From Acidimicrobiales bacterium (GTDB taxonomy: Bacteria > Actinomycetota > Acidimicrobiia > Acidimicrobiales > RAAP-2), in NCBI GenBank assembly GCA_015478655.1, contig JADMIJ010000005.1:35188-99187 (forward strand): a DNA stretch of 64,000 bases. The letters are read 5' to 3'. The notes beneath the pieces were generated by a model. The model was not told where the DNA came from. It saw nothing but the letters and a program-made list of their open reading frames with translations, and ran no database searches. The translations under genes and the position numbers were made by a program. Shown here piece by piece: positions 25,083 to 34,137 of this stretch. Each line of letters opens with the position of its first letter. The stretch's first letter is position 1.

Positions 25083-26714
25083 GTGAGTGGATCGAGGGGC
25101 CGTCGCTCGGCGCTGCAAGTGGACCAACTCAGGACCATGGCGGAGGCCTACCCCGACGAGATCGGGTACCGGGTGATGGGGAAGGGGCAACTGACGTTCT
25201 CCCGTTGGGACGGGGACGCCAACCGGCTGGCAAGGGGCCTGACGGCACGAGGCATCGTTCACGGTGACCGCGTGGCCATCCGCCTGAGCGCGTCCAACGC
25301 CCTCCGTTGGGTCATTGCCTACGCCGCCATCCACAAGGCCGGCGGGGTGGCGGTGCCGCTCGATCCTCGACTGGCCCCGGCGGAAGTGGACCGGATGTTC
25401 GTCCACGCCCATGTGGTGGCCCAGGTGGCTGACGACGACCGGGTCGGGATGCGTGCGTCGGGTTCCCCGTCCGGCTCGGGAACCGGCTCCCCGGTGGAAC
25501 TGGTGATCGACGCCTCGCTCGATGATGCCGGCTCGTCCCGGCCCACCGCAGAGGACGGGCAGACCGTCGCGGGCGCCACGCCCGGGCCACGTCTCCTCTC
25601 CTGGGATGAGGCGCTCGACGACGACGGATCCGGGTACCAGGTCCCGGTCGACGACGACGATCTCGCCGACATCATGTTCACCTCGGGCACCACCGGTCAT
25701 CCGAAGGGGGTGGCGGTTCGTCACGTCAACGCGTCGACCGTCCCCAACTCCGAGCCCACGTGGAGTGGGAGCCTGTGGCTCCACGCCAGCCCGTTGACCA
25801 CCTTTGCCGGCCTGGCCTTCGTCTACGCCCCGATGAAACTGGGGATGACCTGCGTGTACCAGCCCCGCTTCGACGTCGACGAGTGGCTGGACTTCATCGA
25901 ATCGGATGCCCCCCAAGCGGTGTTCCTGGTGCCGTCGATGGTCCAGTTGCTCCTCGGCCACCCCCGCTTCGAGCGGGTGGACTTCTCCTCGGTGAGCCTC
26001 TGCTCGGTGGGCAGCGCACCGTTGGCACCGACGGCCATCGATCGCCTACAGGAGCGGATGCCCGACGCCGTCGTGTCCAACAACTACGGGATGACAGAAG
26101 CCGGGTCGGTCTACTGCGTGATGCCCAAAGGCGAGGCAGTGCGACGCCCCGGCTCCGTCGGAAAGCCTCTTCCCCCTGCCGAGGTCCGGTGTGTCGACGA
26201 CGACGGCGCCGTTGTCCCCGCCGGTGCGTACGGGGAGATCGAGCTGCGGATACCCGGTCGTCAGCGCGAGTACTTCAATGACCCGGAGGCGACCGCTGCG
26301 ACCTGGGTCGACGGTTGGCTGCATACAGGCGACATCGGCCGGCTGGACGAGGACGGCTATCTCTACATCGGTGGACGGGCCAAGGACGTGATCATCCGGG
26401 GCGGGTCCAACGTCTATGCCGTCGACGTGGAGTACGCCATCCTCTCGCATCCCGGCGTGGAAGAGGTTGCGGTCATCGGCGTCCCTCACGACGTCCTCGG
26501 CGAGGACCTGGCCGCAGTGATCGTGGCCCGCCCCGGTCAGGACCTCGATGCGGAGGTGCTGCGCCAGCACTGCCTGGCCGCCTTGGCCGCCTACAAGGTA
26601 CCGAGGCGGTGGGCGTTCGTCGACGAGCTGCCACGAAATCCAGCCGGCAAGGTGCTCAAGCACGAGCTGCAGGTCCGATTCGCCGACGGCATCCCCGTCA
26701 CCGGCGGACCCTGA
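25083..26714 (+). CDS. AMP-dependent acyl-CoA synthetase
   Basis: A 543-residue adenylate-forming enzyme that activates a carboxylic acid with ATP and CoA. The AMP motif FTSGTTGHPKG, the second motif NNYGMTEAG, GWLHTGDIGRLDEDGYLYI and the hinge GRAKDVIIRGG are present, and the C-terminal catalytic Lys lies in PAGKVLKHEL. Start GTG behind GGGAAGGGAGAG. Its place behind an exporter and across from an importer suggests it activates an imported acid, which is inference. An acidic and Gly/Ser-rich insertion lies around 120-200. Confidence 0.92.
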   Translation: MSGSRGRRSALQVDQLRTMAEAYPDEIGYRVMGKGQLTFSRWDGDANRLARGLTARGIVHGDRVAIRLSASNALRWVIAYAAIHKAGGVAVPLDPRLAPAEVDRMFVHAHVVAQVADDDRVGMRASGSPSGSGTGSPVELVIDASLDDAGSSRPTAEDGQTVAGATPGPRLLSWDEALDDDGSGYQVPVDDDDLADIMFTSGTTGHPKGVAVRHVNASTVPNSEPTWSGSLWLHASPLTTFAGLAFVYAPMKLGMTCVYQPRFDVDEWLDFIESDAPQAVFLVPSMVQLLLGHPRFERVDFSSVSLCSVGSAPLAPTAIDRLQERMPDAVVSNNYGMTEAGSVYCVMPKGEAVRRPGSVGKPLPPAEVRCVDDDGAVVPAGAYGEIELRIPGRQREYFNDPEATAATWVDGWLHTGDIGRLDEDGYLYIGGRAKDVIIRGGSNVYAVDVEYAILSHPGVEEVAVIGVPHDVLGEDLAAVIVARPGQDLDAEVLRQHCLAALAAYKVPRRWAFVDELPRNPAGKVLKHELQVRFADGIPVTGGP

Positions 26715-26732
26715 CCGGAATGGTGGCGGACC

Positions 26733-27641
26733 TCAGGTGCGCTTGCCCAGCAGCGGATGGCTGGGCATGCCCACCGGTTGCAGGTGTTGACCGAGCACCT
26801 CGTGGAAGTGGGCCGCGACCTCGTCCGGGGTCCATCCCCCGTCCTGCCACATGGTGGCGATCTGGCGGGGGGTCTGGAAGAGGGTGTACCCGTAGCCGGT
26901 CCGGCCCAGGACCTGGCCGTTGACGAAGGACGCCGCCTCGGAGGCCAGGAAGGCCACCATAGGGGCATTGAGGGCGGGGTCCTCGCTGGCCGGCGGCTCG
27001 GATCCCTCGTAGAGGCCCTCGGTCATCCGGGTGGTGCCCGACGGGGCCAGGGCGTTGACGGTGATCCCGTACTTGCCGAGCTCGACGGCCCACACGAAGG
27101 TCATGCCCATGATGGCCGCCTTGGCCGCTCCGTAGTTGGTCTGGCCGAAGTTTCCCCGCAGGCCGGCGGACGACGTCATGTTCACGATGCGGCCGTACCC
27201 GGCCTCCTTCATGTGCGGGGCGGCGTGACGGGTGGCGTTGAAGGTTCCCTTCTGGTGCACGCCGATGACGGCGTCGTAGTCCTCCTCGGTCATCTTCAGC
27301 AGCGAGCGGTCGCGCACGATGCCCGCATTGTTGACCAGGATGTCGACCTGTCCGAAGGCGTCCATGGCCGTGTCGACGATCCGGCCTGCAGCCTCGAAGT
27401 CGCTCACCGAGTCGTGGCTGACCACGGCCTGACCCCCGGCCGCGGCGATCTCTTGGCAGACCTGGGCGGCGGGGTCATCCTCCGCGCCCATGGCGCCGTT
27501 GCCGTCACGACCGTCGAGACCGACCCCGATGTCGTTGACCACCACCTTGGCCCCCTCGGAGGCCAGGCTCAGGGCCACCTGGCGGCCGATCCCCCTGCCG
27601 GCTCCGGTGACGATGGCAACGCGGTTGTCGAGGAGGCTCAT
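26733..27641 (-). CDS. SDR family oxidoreductase (HSD17B4-like)
   Basis: A 302-residue short-chain dehydrogenase related to the one encoded at 11630. TGAGRGIG is at 12-19, the insertion GLDGRDGNGAMGAEDDPAAQ is typical of multifunctional enzyme type 2 units, and VNNAG, NMTSSAG and NYGAAK supply the catalytic residues. It probably oxidises a 3-hydroxyacyl-CoA. A TAGTCT hexamer six bases before the ATG suggests a leaderless message, and operator site 4 covers the -35 region. It faces the acyl-CoA synthetase gene end to end. Confidence 0.9.
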   Translation of the reverse strand: MSLLDNRVAIVTGAGRGIGRQVALSLASEGAKVVVNDIGVGLDGRDGNGAMGAEDDPAAQVCQEIAAAGGQAVVSHDSVSDFEAAGRIVDTAMDAFGQVDILVNNAGIVRDRSLLKMTEEDYDAVIGVHQKGTFNATRHAAPHMKEAGYGRIVNMTSSAGLRGNFGQTNYGAAKAAIMGMTFVWAVELGKYGITVNALAPSGTTRMTEGLYEGSEPPASEDPALNAPMVAFLASEAASFVNGQVLGRTGYGYTLFQTPRQIATMWQDGGWTPDEVAAHFHEVLGQHLQPVGMPSHPLLGKRT

Positions 27642-27647
27642 GGCGTC

Positions 27648-27653
27648 AGACTA
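27648..27653 (-). promoter_or_regulatory. -10 element TAGTCT of a probable leaderless promoter
   Basis: Read on the minus strand, TAGTCT ends six bases before the ATG of the SDR gene; there is no Shine-Dalgarno sequence between them. Confidence 0.45.
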
Positions 27654-27671
27654 GCCAGTGGGCCAGTTCAC

Positions 27672-27685
27672 TGACTCTGCCGTCA
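27672..27685. promoter_or_regulatory. palindromic operator TGAC-N6-GTCA (site 4)
   Basis: TGACTCTGCCGTCA, flanked by C and G. Counting the SDR start codon as +1 it occupies about -31 to -44, the same spacing as at site 1. Confidence 0.6.
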
Positions 27686-27766
27686 GAGGCAAACGGTGCC
27701 CCCGCCAACGCTCCCGTCTCGGAGGTCAGGCGACGGCGGCGTCCCTTCCCGGCCCACGAGATCCGC

Positions 27767-28633
27767 TTAGCAGCGGTAGACGCGCTCCGCGTTGGTGGCG
27801 AATAGCTTGTCGCGAGACTCGCTGTCCAAGCCGGCCACGACAGTGCTGAACGTGGCGTAGAGCTCGTCGAAGGTGCCGTACATGGCGTCAACCGGGAAGT
27901 TGCTGGCGAACATGCAGCGGTCGACACCGAAGGCCTCGATGGCGTATTCGAGCCACGGGGCGAGGGCGTCGACGTGGATGGACTCCAACGGCATGGCCAG
28001 GCCCGAGAGCTTGCACACGACGTTGTCACCCAGGCCGGCCAGCGCGTCGATGCCCGGCCGCCAGAGAGCACGTTCCTCATCGGAATTCGACCGGGGCCAT
28101 CCGGTGTGCTCGACGACAACGGCCAGATCATCGAAGCCGACGAGCTGCGCCGCCGCCGCCCGAAGCTGGTCGGTGTGGGTCATCAGCTCGAACACCAGAT
28201 TCCGCTCCTGCAACGCACCGAGCACTCCGACATCGGGGAGCGGACCATCGTGTATACCCATCGGGCGGACTCCGCGGAAGCGTGACGCGGTCATCTGCCG
28301 GTCGAGGAGATCGACGGCCTCGGCCACCGTGTCGGTCGGGGGGAGACCGCCGATGATGGCGTCGGGGCCACCGGTCGAATCCACGTTGCTATCGAGCTCG
28401 ATGGTCTCCTCGATCGAGTGACGACCGGTGGCGGCGGCAACGTTGACGAACTTCTCGACGTTCCATCGGGCCGTCTCCCCCTGATAGGTGCCGGCGTCGA
28501 AGCGGCGATACATCCTCGACGCATCGCCGGCGCCCTGTGTCGGAGGATGCGAGAGGTACGGGTACCAATCGGTGCGAGCGGGGTCCCAGAGGTGCACGTG
28601 GGCGTCGACCACACGGGTGGGATGAGCGGTCAC
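27767..28633 (-). CDS. amidohydrolase family protein
   Basis: A 288-residue metal-dependent hydrolase of the amidohydrolase 2 type. The metal-binding motif VDAHVHLWDP is at the N-terminus, and VEHTGWP, VCKLSGLA and the final CMFASNFPVD complete the TIM-barrel ligands. Relatives are lactonases such as 2-pyrone-4,6-dicarboxylate or gluconolactone-type hydrolases. A lactonase would suit a pathway containing a Baeyer-Villiger monooxygenase. The start is GTG, overlapping the previous stop by four bases (GTGA); it is the last gene of a three-gene operon. Confidence 0.85.
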   Translation of the reverse strand: MTAHPTRVVDAHVHLWDPARTDWYPYLSHPPTQGAGDASRMYRRFDAGTYQGETARWNVEKFVNVAAATGRHSIEETIELDSNVDSTGGPDAIIGGLPPTDTVAEAVDLLDRQMTASRFRGVRPMGIHDGPLPDVGVLGALQERNLVFELMTHTDQLRAAAAQLVGFDDLAVVVEHTGWPRSNSDEERALWRPGIDALAGLGDNVVCKLSGLAMPLESIHVDALAPWLEYAIEAFGVDRCMFASNFPVDAMYGTFDELYATFSTVVAGLDSESRDKLFATNAERVYRC

Positions 28634-30294
28634 CCGGCCTCCGTGTGCGGTGGATGGCCGACGGATCCGACCATCTCCCGGAGGGTGGCGTCGAGCCAAT
28701 CGGGCACGGCCGGACCACCGTACGTGATGCTGCCCAGTGGCCGGGGGTGGCCGCGGAGCCCCAACCAGCCGGCGCCGATCACCAGCTCCGCACCGGCGAG
28801 AGAGGCTGCTTCGGAACGGCCGAGCAAGTGGCCGACCAGTTCGCCGGCCGGCAGGACCGCGGCTGCCTCCGGGGCCTCGATGCTCGCCGCGAAGGCCGTC
28901 ACACGCCCTTTCGTCGTACCCGCGGCAGCTCGCCCATGCTGCGCCGCGGCCTGAGCTCGACTACGACCTCCACCAGTTGTCGCATCGGTGAGGGTCACGA
29001 GCTGGACCGGGCGGGCGGCGCTGGCGGCGTATTCGGCGGCCGCTCGGGCCCATCCGGCGTCGGTGTGGATGTCCTCGACAATGCCGCCGTGCTCGGCGAG
29101 CGTCCGCTCCCAACCGTCCGTCGAGATGGCGCTCGGCTGACGACCGGCGGGCGCGACGACGATGGCATCGATCGGCCCGGCAGAGGCGACGACCGAATGC
29201 AGCGTGTCGCCGGCCTTGCCGAAGCTGCGAGCGACATCGAGCAGGTGGCAGGTGATGGATCGGGCTTCGAGCGCCGCGGTCAGCGATGCGGCCAACCGGG
29301 GGCGGTCGGTGACGACGGCACAGGATCGCACCTGGGACGAAGCCACTTCGGCGGGGGCCGGCTCGTCGAAGATGGGGCCGAACCGGGGGTTGCCGCCACC
29401 GCCGGTCGCCTGGGCGCTCTCGGCCGGGGCGAAGGCGCGTGGGAGCACGGCCTCGAGCACCCGGGACAGCGAGACCCCCGCGTCAGTGCGCACCACCTCG
29501 AGGAGGCGGGGCTCGTCGATGACCGCCACTTCCGAACCACCGGCGAAGAGCGCCCGACCGCTGCACCACCCGAATTCGTCACCCACGAGGTGGGCGGCGA
29601 GGGGTGCGAGGTCCTCGGGGCCCGGCATCGACGCAAAGAGGGAGACCCCGCCCCCGCCCCCGGTCATGCCCGCCTGACGAGCTCGCTCAGCCGCGGCGGC
29701 GACCATCCGGGTGGCGGCGATGGGCGACATTGCATTGATGGTGACGCCCGGTGGCGCCTGCCGGCCCAGCTGCCACGTGAGCGAGGCGACGGCCCGCTTG
29801 GCACAGCTGTAGGCGCCGGCATCCGCGGCCCGCCACCCTGATCCAGAGGTGACGCCGACGATGCGTCCGTGCCCGGCGGCAGCCATGAGTGGCAGTGCGG
29901 CGTTGAGCACGTTGAGGTAGCCCTCGAGGTGCACGGCAAGCAACGTGAGCCAGTCCTCCTCGGTGCCCAGTCCGAAGTAGGTCTGCCGGGTGATGCCGGC
30001 GACATTGATGACGGCGTCGAGCCCGCCGCGCTCGTCGACCAACTCCCGGAAGAGACCGCCGACCGCCTCGCCGTCCGTCACCGATGCCGATGACGCCCGG
30101 GCCGAGCCACCGGCCGCCACGATGCGGCCGGCAGTGGTCTCGTCCGGCTCCGGCAGGCGCTCGGAGCCGTCGAGGGTCACGAGGGGATCGACGGTGACGA
30201 CGAACCAACCGCCGCGGCCGAGCTCCTCGGCCACCGCTGCTCCGATCCCGCCCCCACCGCCGGTCACGACAGCGACCCGCTGACGCGCGCTCAC
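28630..30294 (-). CDS. two-domain SDR protein with a degenerate C-terminal Rossmann unit
   Basis: A 554-residue protein. The N-terminal 250 residues are a complete SDR: TGGGGGIG at 11-18, VINVAGITR, GVTSGSG, and AYSCAK with the catalytic Tyr and Lys. The remaining 270 residues resemble a second Rossmann unit (SCAVVTDRPRLAASL, IDAIVVAPAG, QLVTLTDATTGGG) but lack a YxxxK motif and a clear dinucleotide motif, so this half is probably structural. Start GTG overlaps the monooxygenase stop by four bases. It probably oxidises an alcohol in the same pathway. Confidence 0.82.
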   Translation of the reverse strand: MSARQRVAVVTGGGGGIGAAVAEELGRGGWFVVTVDPLVTLDGSERLPEPDETTAGRIVAAGGSARASSASVTDGEAVGGLFRELVDERGGLDAVINVAGITRQTYFGLGTEEDWLTLLAVHLEGYLNVLNAALPLMAAAGHGRIVGVTSGSGWRAADAGAYSCAKRAVASLTWQLGRQAPPGVTINAMSPIAATRMVAAAAERARQAGMTGGGGGVSLFASMPGPEDLAPLAAHLVGDEFGWCSGRALFAGGSEVAVIDEPRLLEVVRTDAGVSLSRVLEAVLPRAFAPAESAQATGGGGNPRFGPIFDEPAPAEVASSQVRSCAVVTDRPRLAASLTAALEARSITCHLLDVARSFGKAGDTLHSVVASAGPIDAIVVAPAGRQPSAISTDGWERTLAEHGGIVEDIHTDAGWARAAAEYAASAARPVQLVTLTDATTGGGRSRAQAAAQHGRAAAGTTKGRVTAFAASIEAPEAAAVLPAGELVGHLLGRSEAASLAGAELVIGAGWLGLRGHPRPLGSITYGGPAVPDWLDATLREMVGSVGHPPHTEAG

Positions 30295-32162
30295 GATGCC
30301 GTCGACCGGGCCTCGAGCTCCAGGCCCTCGAACCTGCCGGCCTCGAGCCACTGCTCGAGCACGTCGCGGTAGGCGAACCAGTCGCCGAACCCGCGGCCGT
30401 AGTTGCCGTTGCGGGGGTTGTTCGCCTCCGGGTGGCCTTCGTTGTTGATACGCGACGGCGTGCAGGCGGACATGAGGGCGCTGCTGTCGACGAAGGAGTC
30501 GACGATCTTCTGCGTCCATGCCTCCTCCGCCTCGGCGCTCACGTCGACCACCTCCACCCCCTGATCCTCCAGCATTCCGATGGCGCTGCCGATGAACTCG
30601 GCGCCAAGCACGGCCAACTGCGTGTAGTTGACGGTCACCACCGCCTGCTGCCCCGGGGCCGGCATGACGAACATGTTGGGGAACCCACGACTCATCATCC
30701 CGAAGAGGCTGGCGGCACCGTCGGCCCATTTCTCGGCCAGGGTGACACCGCCGCGACCGACGATGTCGTGGCCGGCGCGACGGAAGAGAGGGGTGAGCTC
30801 GCGCTCGAAGCCGGTGCCGTAGATGATGCAGTCGACATCGAACTGCTTCCCGTCGATGACCGGTCCTTGCTTGGTGATCCGCTCGATCCCAGCGGGACAG
30901 TCGATCAGCGTGACGTTCGGGTTGTTGAATGCCGGGAGGTACTCGTCGTGGAAGCACGGTCGTTTGCAGAGATAGCGGTAGTACGGCTTGAGGATCTCAG
31001 CCGTGGCCGGGTCGGCCACCAGCTCCTCGATCCGGCGTCGGTGCGCGTCCATGATCGAGTAGTCGATCTCCTCGCCACTGCGCAGGAGCTCGGCGGTCGT
31101 CATTCCCTCCCGTCGCGGGGGGTGCTGGACGGCCGCGTAGTGGTGCGTCCACCCGTCGTCGACCAGGTCGGCCTCGACGGGCCGGCCCATGACGATCGCC
31201 TGGAAGTTGTCCATTCGGTCCCGCTGCCAGCCCGGCTCGAGCCCGTGGGCGAAGCCGGGATCGGTCGGCCGGTTGCCCCGCTCGCCGATGGCCGACGGCG
31301 TGCGCTGGAACACGTAGACGTGTTTCGCCGACTCGGCCAGGGGCGGCACGCACTGGATGCCGCTCGCCCCCGTGCCGATGAGGGCGACGACCTTGTCCTT
31401 CAGGCCGGTCAGGGGCGCATGCGGCCCGCCCCCGGTGTACTCGTAGTCCCACCGAGCCGTGTGGAACGAGCGCCCGGCGAAGTCCTCCATGCCCGGGAGG
31501 GCGGGCAGCTTCAGGAGGTTGAGGATCCCAACGGCCAGCACGTACCACCGGCAGCTGATCTCGTCGCCACGGTCGGTGCGGATCAGCCACCGGGCCGCGT
31601 CCTCGTCCCACTCGGCGCGGGTGACCCCGGTGTGGAACCGGGCGTCGGCCACGAGGTCGAACCGGTCGGCGATCGCCTCGAGGTGGGACCGGATCTCCTC
31701 ACCGAACGCGTAGCGCCGGGTCGGGATGTAGTCGAGCTCCTCGAGCATTGGAAGGTAGCTGTACGACTCGACGTCGCACATCACCCCCGGGTAGCGGTTC
31801 CAATACCAGGTACCCCCGATACCACCCGCCTGGTCGACGATGCGGATTCGCTCGATGCCGGCCTTGCGGAGGCGGGCACCGGCGAGGACCCCGGCGATTC
31901 CCCCACCGACGATCACGACATCGACCTCGTCGGCGACCGGTTCGCGCTCGATGAACGGCGTGAAAGGGTCGTTCCGGTAGCGTGCGAAATGCTCATCGGT
32001 CCCCAGGTCGCGGATGTCAGCGCGGCCGGGGACGAGTCGCTTGTCCCGCTCGGCCAGGTACTTGGCGCGGACGGTCTCGGGGTCGTAGTTCGCGGCTCCA
32101 CCCGCTCCCGCCGCCGGTCCCCGTGGCGGCGATGACGGCGCCGTTGGATGGAACCCGGGCAT
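30291..32162 (-). CDS. Baeyer-Villiger-type flavin monooxygenase
   Basis: A 623-residue FAD- and NADPH-dependent monooxygenase. FAD motif GGGIAG is at 86-91, the Baeyer-Villiger fingerprint FAGRSFHTARWD at 228-239, and the NADPH motif GTGASG at 263-268. GGTWYWNRYPGVMCD is also characteristic. The N-terminal extension of about 80 residues matches the longer cyclododecanone/steroid/4-hydroxyacetophenone-type enzymes. It inserts oxygen next to a ketone, giving an ester or lactone. It is the first gene of the operon with the SDR and the amidohydrolase. TAGCGT lies six bases before the ATG and operator site 5 covers the -35 region. Confidence 0.92.
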   Translation of the reverse strand: MPGFHPTAPSSPPRGPAAGAGGAANYDPETVRAKYLAERDKRLVPGRADIRDLGTDEHFARYRNDPFTPFIEREPVADEVDVVIVGGGIAGVLAGARLRKAGIERIRIVDQAGGIGGTWYWNRYPGVMCDVESYSYLPMLEELDYIPTRRYAFGEEIRSHLEAIADRFDLVADARFHTGVTRAEWDEDAARWLIRTDRGDEISCRWYVLAVGILNLLKLPALPGMEDFAGRSFHTARWDYEYTGGGPHAPLTGLKDKVVALIGTGASGIQCVPPLAESAKHVYVFQRTPSAIGERGNRPTDPGFAHGLEPGWQRDRMDNFQAIVMGRPVEADLVDDGWTHHYAAVQHPPRREGMTTAELLRSGEEIDYSIMDAHRRRIEELVADPATAEILKPYYRYLCKRPCFHDEYLPAFNNPNVTLIDCPAGIERITKQGPVIDGKQFDVDCIIYGTGFERELTPLFRRAGHDIVGRGGVTLAEKWADGAASLFGMMSRGFPNMFVMPAPGQQAVVTVNYTQLAVLGAEFIGSAIGMLEDQGVEVVDVSAEAEEAWTQKIVDSFVDSSALMSACTPSRINNEGHPEANNPRNGNYGRGFGDWFAYRDVLEQWLEAGRFEGLELEARSTAS

Positions 32163-32168
32163 GATCCA

Positions 32169-32174
32169 ACGCTA
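32169..32174 (-). promoter_or_regulatory. -10 element TAGCGT of a probable leaderless promoter
   Basis: Read on the minus strand, TAGCGT ends six bases before the ATG of the monooxygenase gene. Confidence 0.5.
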
Positions 32175-32185
32175 GTCGTTGAACA

Positions 32186-32199
32186 TGACGCCGGGGTCA
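32186..32199. promoter_or_regulatory. palindromic operator TGAC-N6-GTCA (site 5)
   Basis: TGACGCCGGGGTCA, flanked by A and G, at about -24 to -37 of the monooxygenase operon when the start codon is taken as +1. Confidence 0.6.
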
Positions 32200-32436
32200 G
32201 CGAACTCATCGGGCGTGCGTGGTGGGATCCGATGGAAGGGCGGCCCGTGCTCACCGGTCTCGACAGGTGGTGGAGGCCGAGCACGGGAACGAACCTGTCA
32301 CTGCGCTGGCACACAATAAATGGATTCTGACCTGCAAAAATGTTGCGATTCTCACCACTCGTGACGAAGGGGGACGATGCGCTGATGTCCTGCAAGCAGG
32401 CCCCCCACGAATGAGGACCGTGACGCCGTCGACTGG
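32200..32436. other. AT-richer non-coding stretch with direct repeat
   Basis: No gene is convincing here. The part around 32310-32360 is unusually AT-rich for this window and holds GATTCTGACC (32323-32332) and GATTCTCACC (32347-32356), 24 bases apart. The second copy recurs with one more matching base upstream of the P450 gene. A protein-binding site or a fragment of a lost promoter is possible. Confidence 0.35.
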
Positions 32437-33252
32437 TTATGGGCCGGGAAAGGCCTGGCTGAATGATGCCGCGACCACCTGGTCACCGGTGATCTTCAAC
32501 GGCGCTGCCGCAGGACGGCCGAGCAGGAGGGCCAGAAGGTCTCGGCTGGTTCCCTCGATCACCGCCGATGCGGATGCGTTGACGTCCGCCGTCGAGGTGC
32601 AGGTCTCCGAGCCTGCGACGGTCACGAGATACACGGGGCCGTCCGTAGCCACCAGCAGCCACGATCCCTGGACGCGCCCGTCAACGTGGCGATGGTTGGT
32701 GCGACGCATGTTGAGCCGGTCGAGCCGGAATGGAAGAGCTACGTCGACGAACAGACTGCTCCAGTCGTTGAGACCCAGACCGAGATCCGTGCCATGAACC
32801 TCCACCTCGGTGAGCCTCATGAGAGGGAGGCGGACGAGCGGGAGCGGACCGAGGTCAGGGTTGTCGTCCGGCTCGCGAACCGTCAGTTCCCAATCGGACG
32901 CATCCAGCGATCCCCACACGCGTTGCAGCTGCTCGCTGTGGGCAACGAGCGAGTCGACAACCTCAAGTGGCGTCTCGCCCGCCGACGGCGCCAGCGTGGC
33001 CGGACGCTCATGCTCACGTCCGGCCGGATAGTAATAAGTTGGGCGTCCCGCCAACCCATCGAGTGCCATCCGGCTCAGGGCCTTGGCCCCGTGCCTCAGA
33101 TGACAGGCGACGGTGAGGCGGCTCCAGCCGTCCAAGGCAGTTGGCCCGCGTAACTCGCGCTCGTCCAGTCCCCGCAGAGCTCGGACGATTTCACCGGTCC
33201 GGTCGGCGACCGCTTTGGCCAGCGCCGGTCCACGACTGGGGCTTGTGACCAC
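32437..33252 (-). CDS. mycothiol-dependent maleylpyruvate isomerase family protein
   Basis: About 271 residues of the MDMPI/DinB-like fold. The first metal-binding His is in WSRLTVACHLRHGAKAL, a second in MRLTEVEVHGTDLGLG, and the C-terminal MDMPI_C domain ends SRDLLALLLGRPA with an SCP2-like strand. In actinobacteria these enzymes use mycothiol for isomerisation or thiol transfer. The start is uncertain: I use a GTG 74 bases after the upstream hydratase stop; an ATG at 33387 would overlap that gene by about 60 bases. It is the last gene of the amidohydrolase-hydratase operon. Confidence 0.78.
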   Translation of the reverse strand: MVTSPSRGPALAKAVADRTGEIVRALRGLDERELRGPTALDGWSRLTVACHLRHGAKALSRMALDGLAGRPTYYYPAGREHERPATLAPSAGETPLEVVDSLVAHSEQLQRVWGSLDASDWELTVREPDDNPDLGPLPLVRLPLMRLTEVEVHGTDLGLGLNDWSSLFVDVALPFRLDRLNMRRTNHRHVDGRVQGSWLLVATDGPVYLVTVAGSETCTSTADVNASASAVIEGTSRDLLALLLGRPAAAPLKITGDQVVAASFSQAFPGP

Positions 33253-33325
33253 AGCCAAATCATCGCGTAGACGACGGGCATCAGCACCCGACCTCGTCGC
33301 TGAGCCACCGAACGGAGGGCAGGGG

Positions 33326-34135
33326 TTACCGGCCCGTCCACACCGGCGGGCGCTTCTCCTTGAAAGCCTTCGGTCCCTCTTTGGCATCCTCGCTGCTGAA
33401 GACCTCGCCGGCCAGCTCCGACTCGATGCGGTAGGCCTCCCGCATGTCGGTGGCCAACCCGCGGAGCACTGACTCCTTCGTCTTCCGGACCGCGAGGGGG
33501 CCGTTGGCGATGATCCGACGGGCGTAGTCATCGGCGCGCTCCATCAGCCGGTCGGGATGGGTCACCTCGTTGAGCAGGCCCATGGCCAGGGCCCGTTGCG
33601 CCCCGATCTGGTCGGCGCACAGCAGGAACTCCATGGCCGCCGGATAGGGGATCTGGCGGGGGAGGCGGACGGTGGTGCCGCCGCCTGCGAACAAGCCCCG
33701 CTTTGGCTCGAGCACCCCGAAGGTGGCGGTGTCGGCGGCCACCCGGATGTCGCAGCCGCCGAGCATCTCCATGCCTCCGGCCACACATGTCCCGTTGACG
33801 GCGGCGATGATCGGCTTGTAGAGCTTCACGCCGCGCAGGACGGCCTTGGTGCCGTCATCCAGGCGGTAGCCCCCGATGGTTTCCACCTCGCCGGAGCTGA
33901 TCTTCTTCTGGTGCTCGGTGATCTGGGGGATGTACGTCTTGAGGTCCGCCCCCACCAAAAAGACGTCCTTGACCCCGGTGATGACCGCGACCCAGGCGTC
34001 GTCCTCCCCCCCGAACCGGTCCCAGGCGCTGCGGAGCTGGAAGAAGTGGTCCATGTCCATGGCGTTCTTCGCCTCGGGGCGGTCGATGACGATGCGGGCG
34101 ATGTGGTCGTCGTCCAGGTGGTAGTGGATGGGCAT
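33326..34135 (-). CDS. enoyl-CoA hydratase/isomerase family protein
   Basis: A 269-residue crotonase. Oxyanion-hole segments VFLVGADLK and CVAGGMEM are present. Both catalytic glutamates of classical enoyl-CoA hydratase are conserved, Glu123 in GGMEMLGGCD and Glu143 in GVLEPKRGLF. It should hydrate an enoyl-CoA, unlike the PaaG-like paralogue encoded at 7849. It begins two bases after the amidohydrolase stop, so both belong to one transcript. Confidence 0.9.
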   Translation of the reverse strand: MPIHYHLDDDHIARIVIDRPEAKNAMDMDHFFQLRSAWDRFGGEDDAWVAVITGVKDVFLVGADLKTYIPQITEHQKKISSGEVETIGGYRLDDGTKAVLRGVKLYKPIIAAVNGTCVAGGMEMLGGCDIRVAADTATFGVLEPKRGLFAGGGTTVRLPRQIPYPAAMEFLLCADQIGAQRALAMGLLNEVTHPDRLMERADDYARRIIANGPLAVRKTKESVLRGLATDMREAYRIESELAGEVFSSEDAKEGPKAFKEKRPPVWTGR

Positions 34136-34137
34136 GG

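Noticed and set aside
25015..25086. A 23-codon frame between the exporter permease and the acyl-CoA synthetase, ending in GTGA
   Set aside because: No promoter or ribosome-binding site of its own that I can defend; probably coincidence in a short operon gap.
28630..30957. N-terminal extension of the two-domain SDR to 775 codons
   Set aside because: The extra part lies out of frame over the monooxygenase gene; the GTG at 30294 gives the standard SDR opening and a GTGA overlap.
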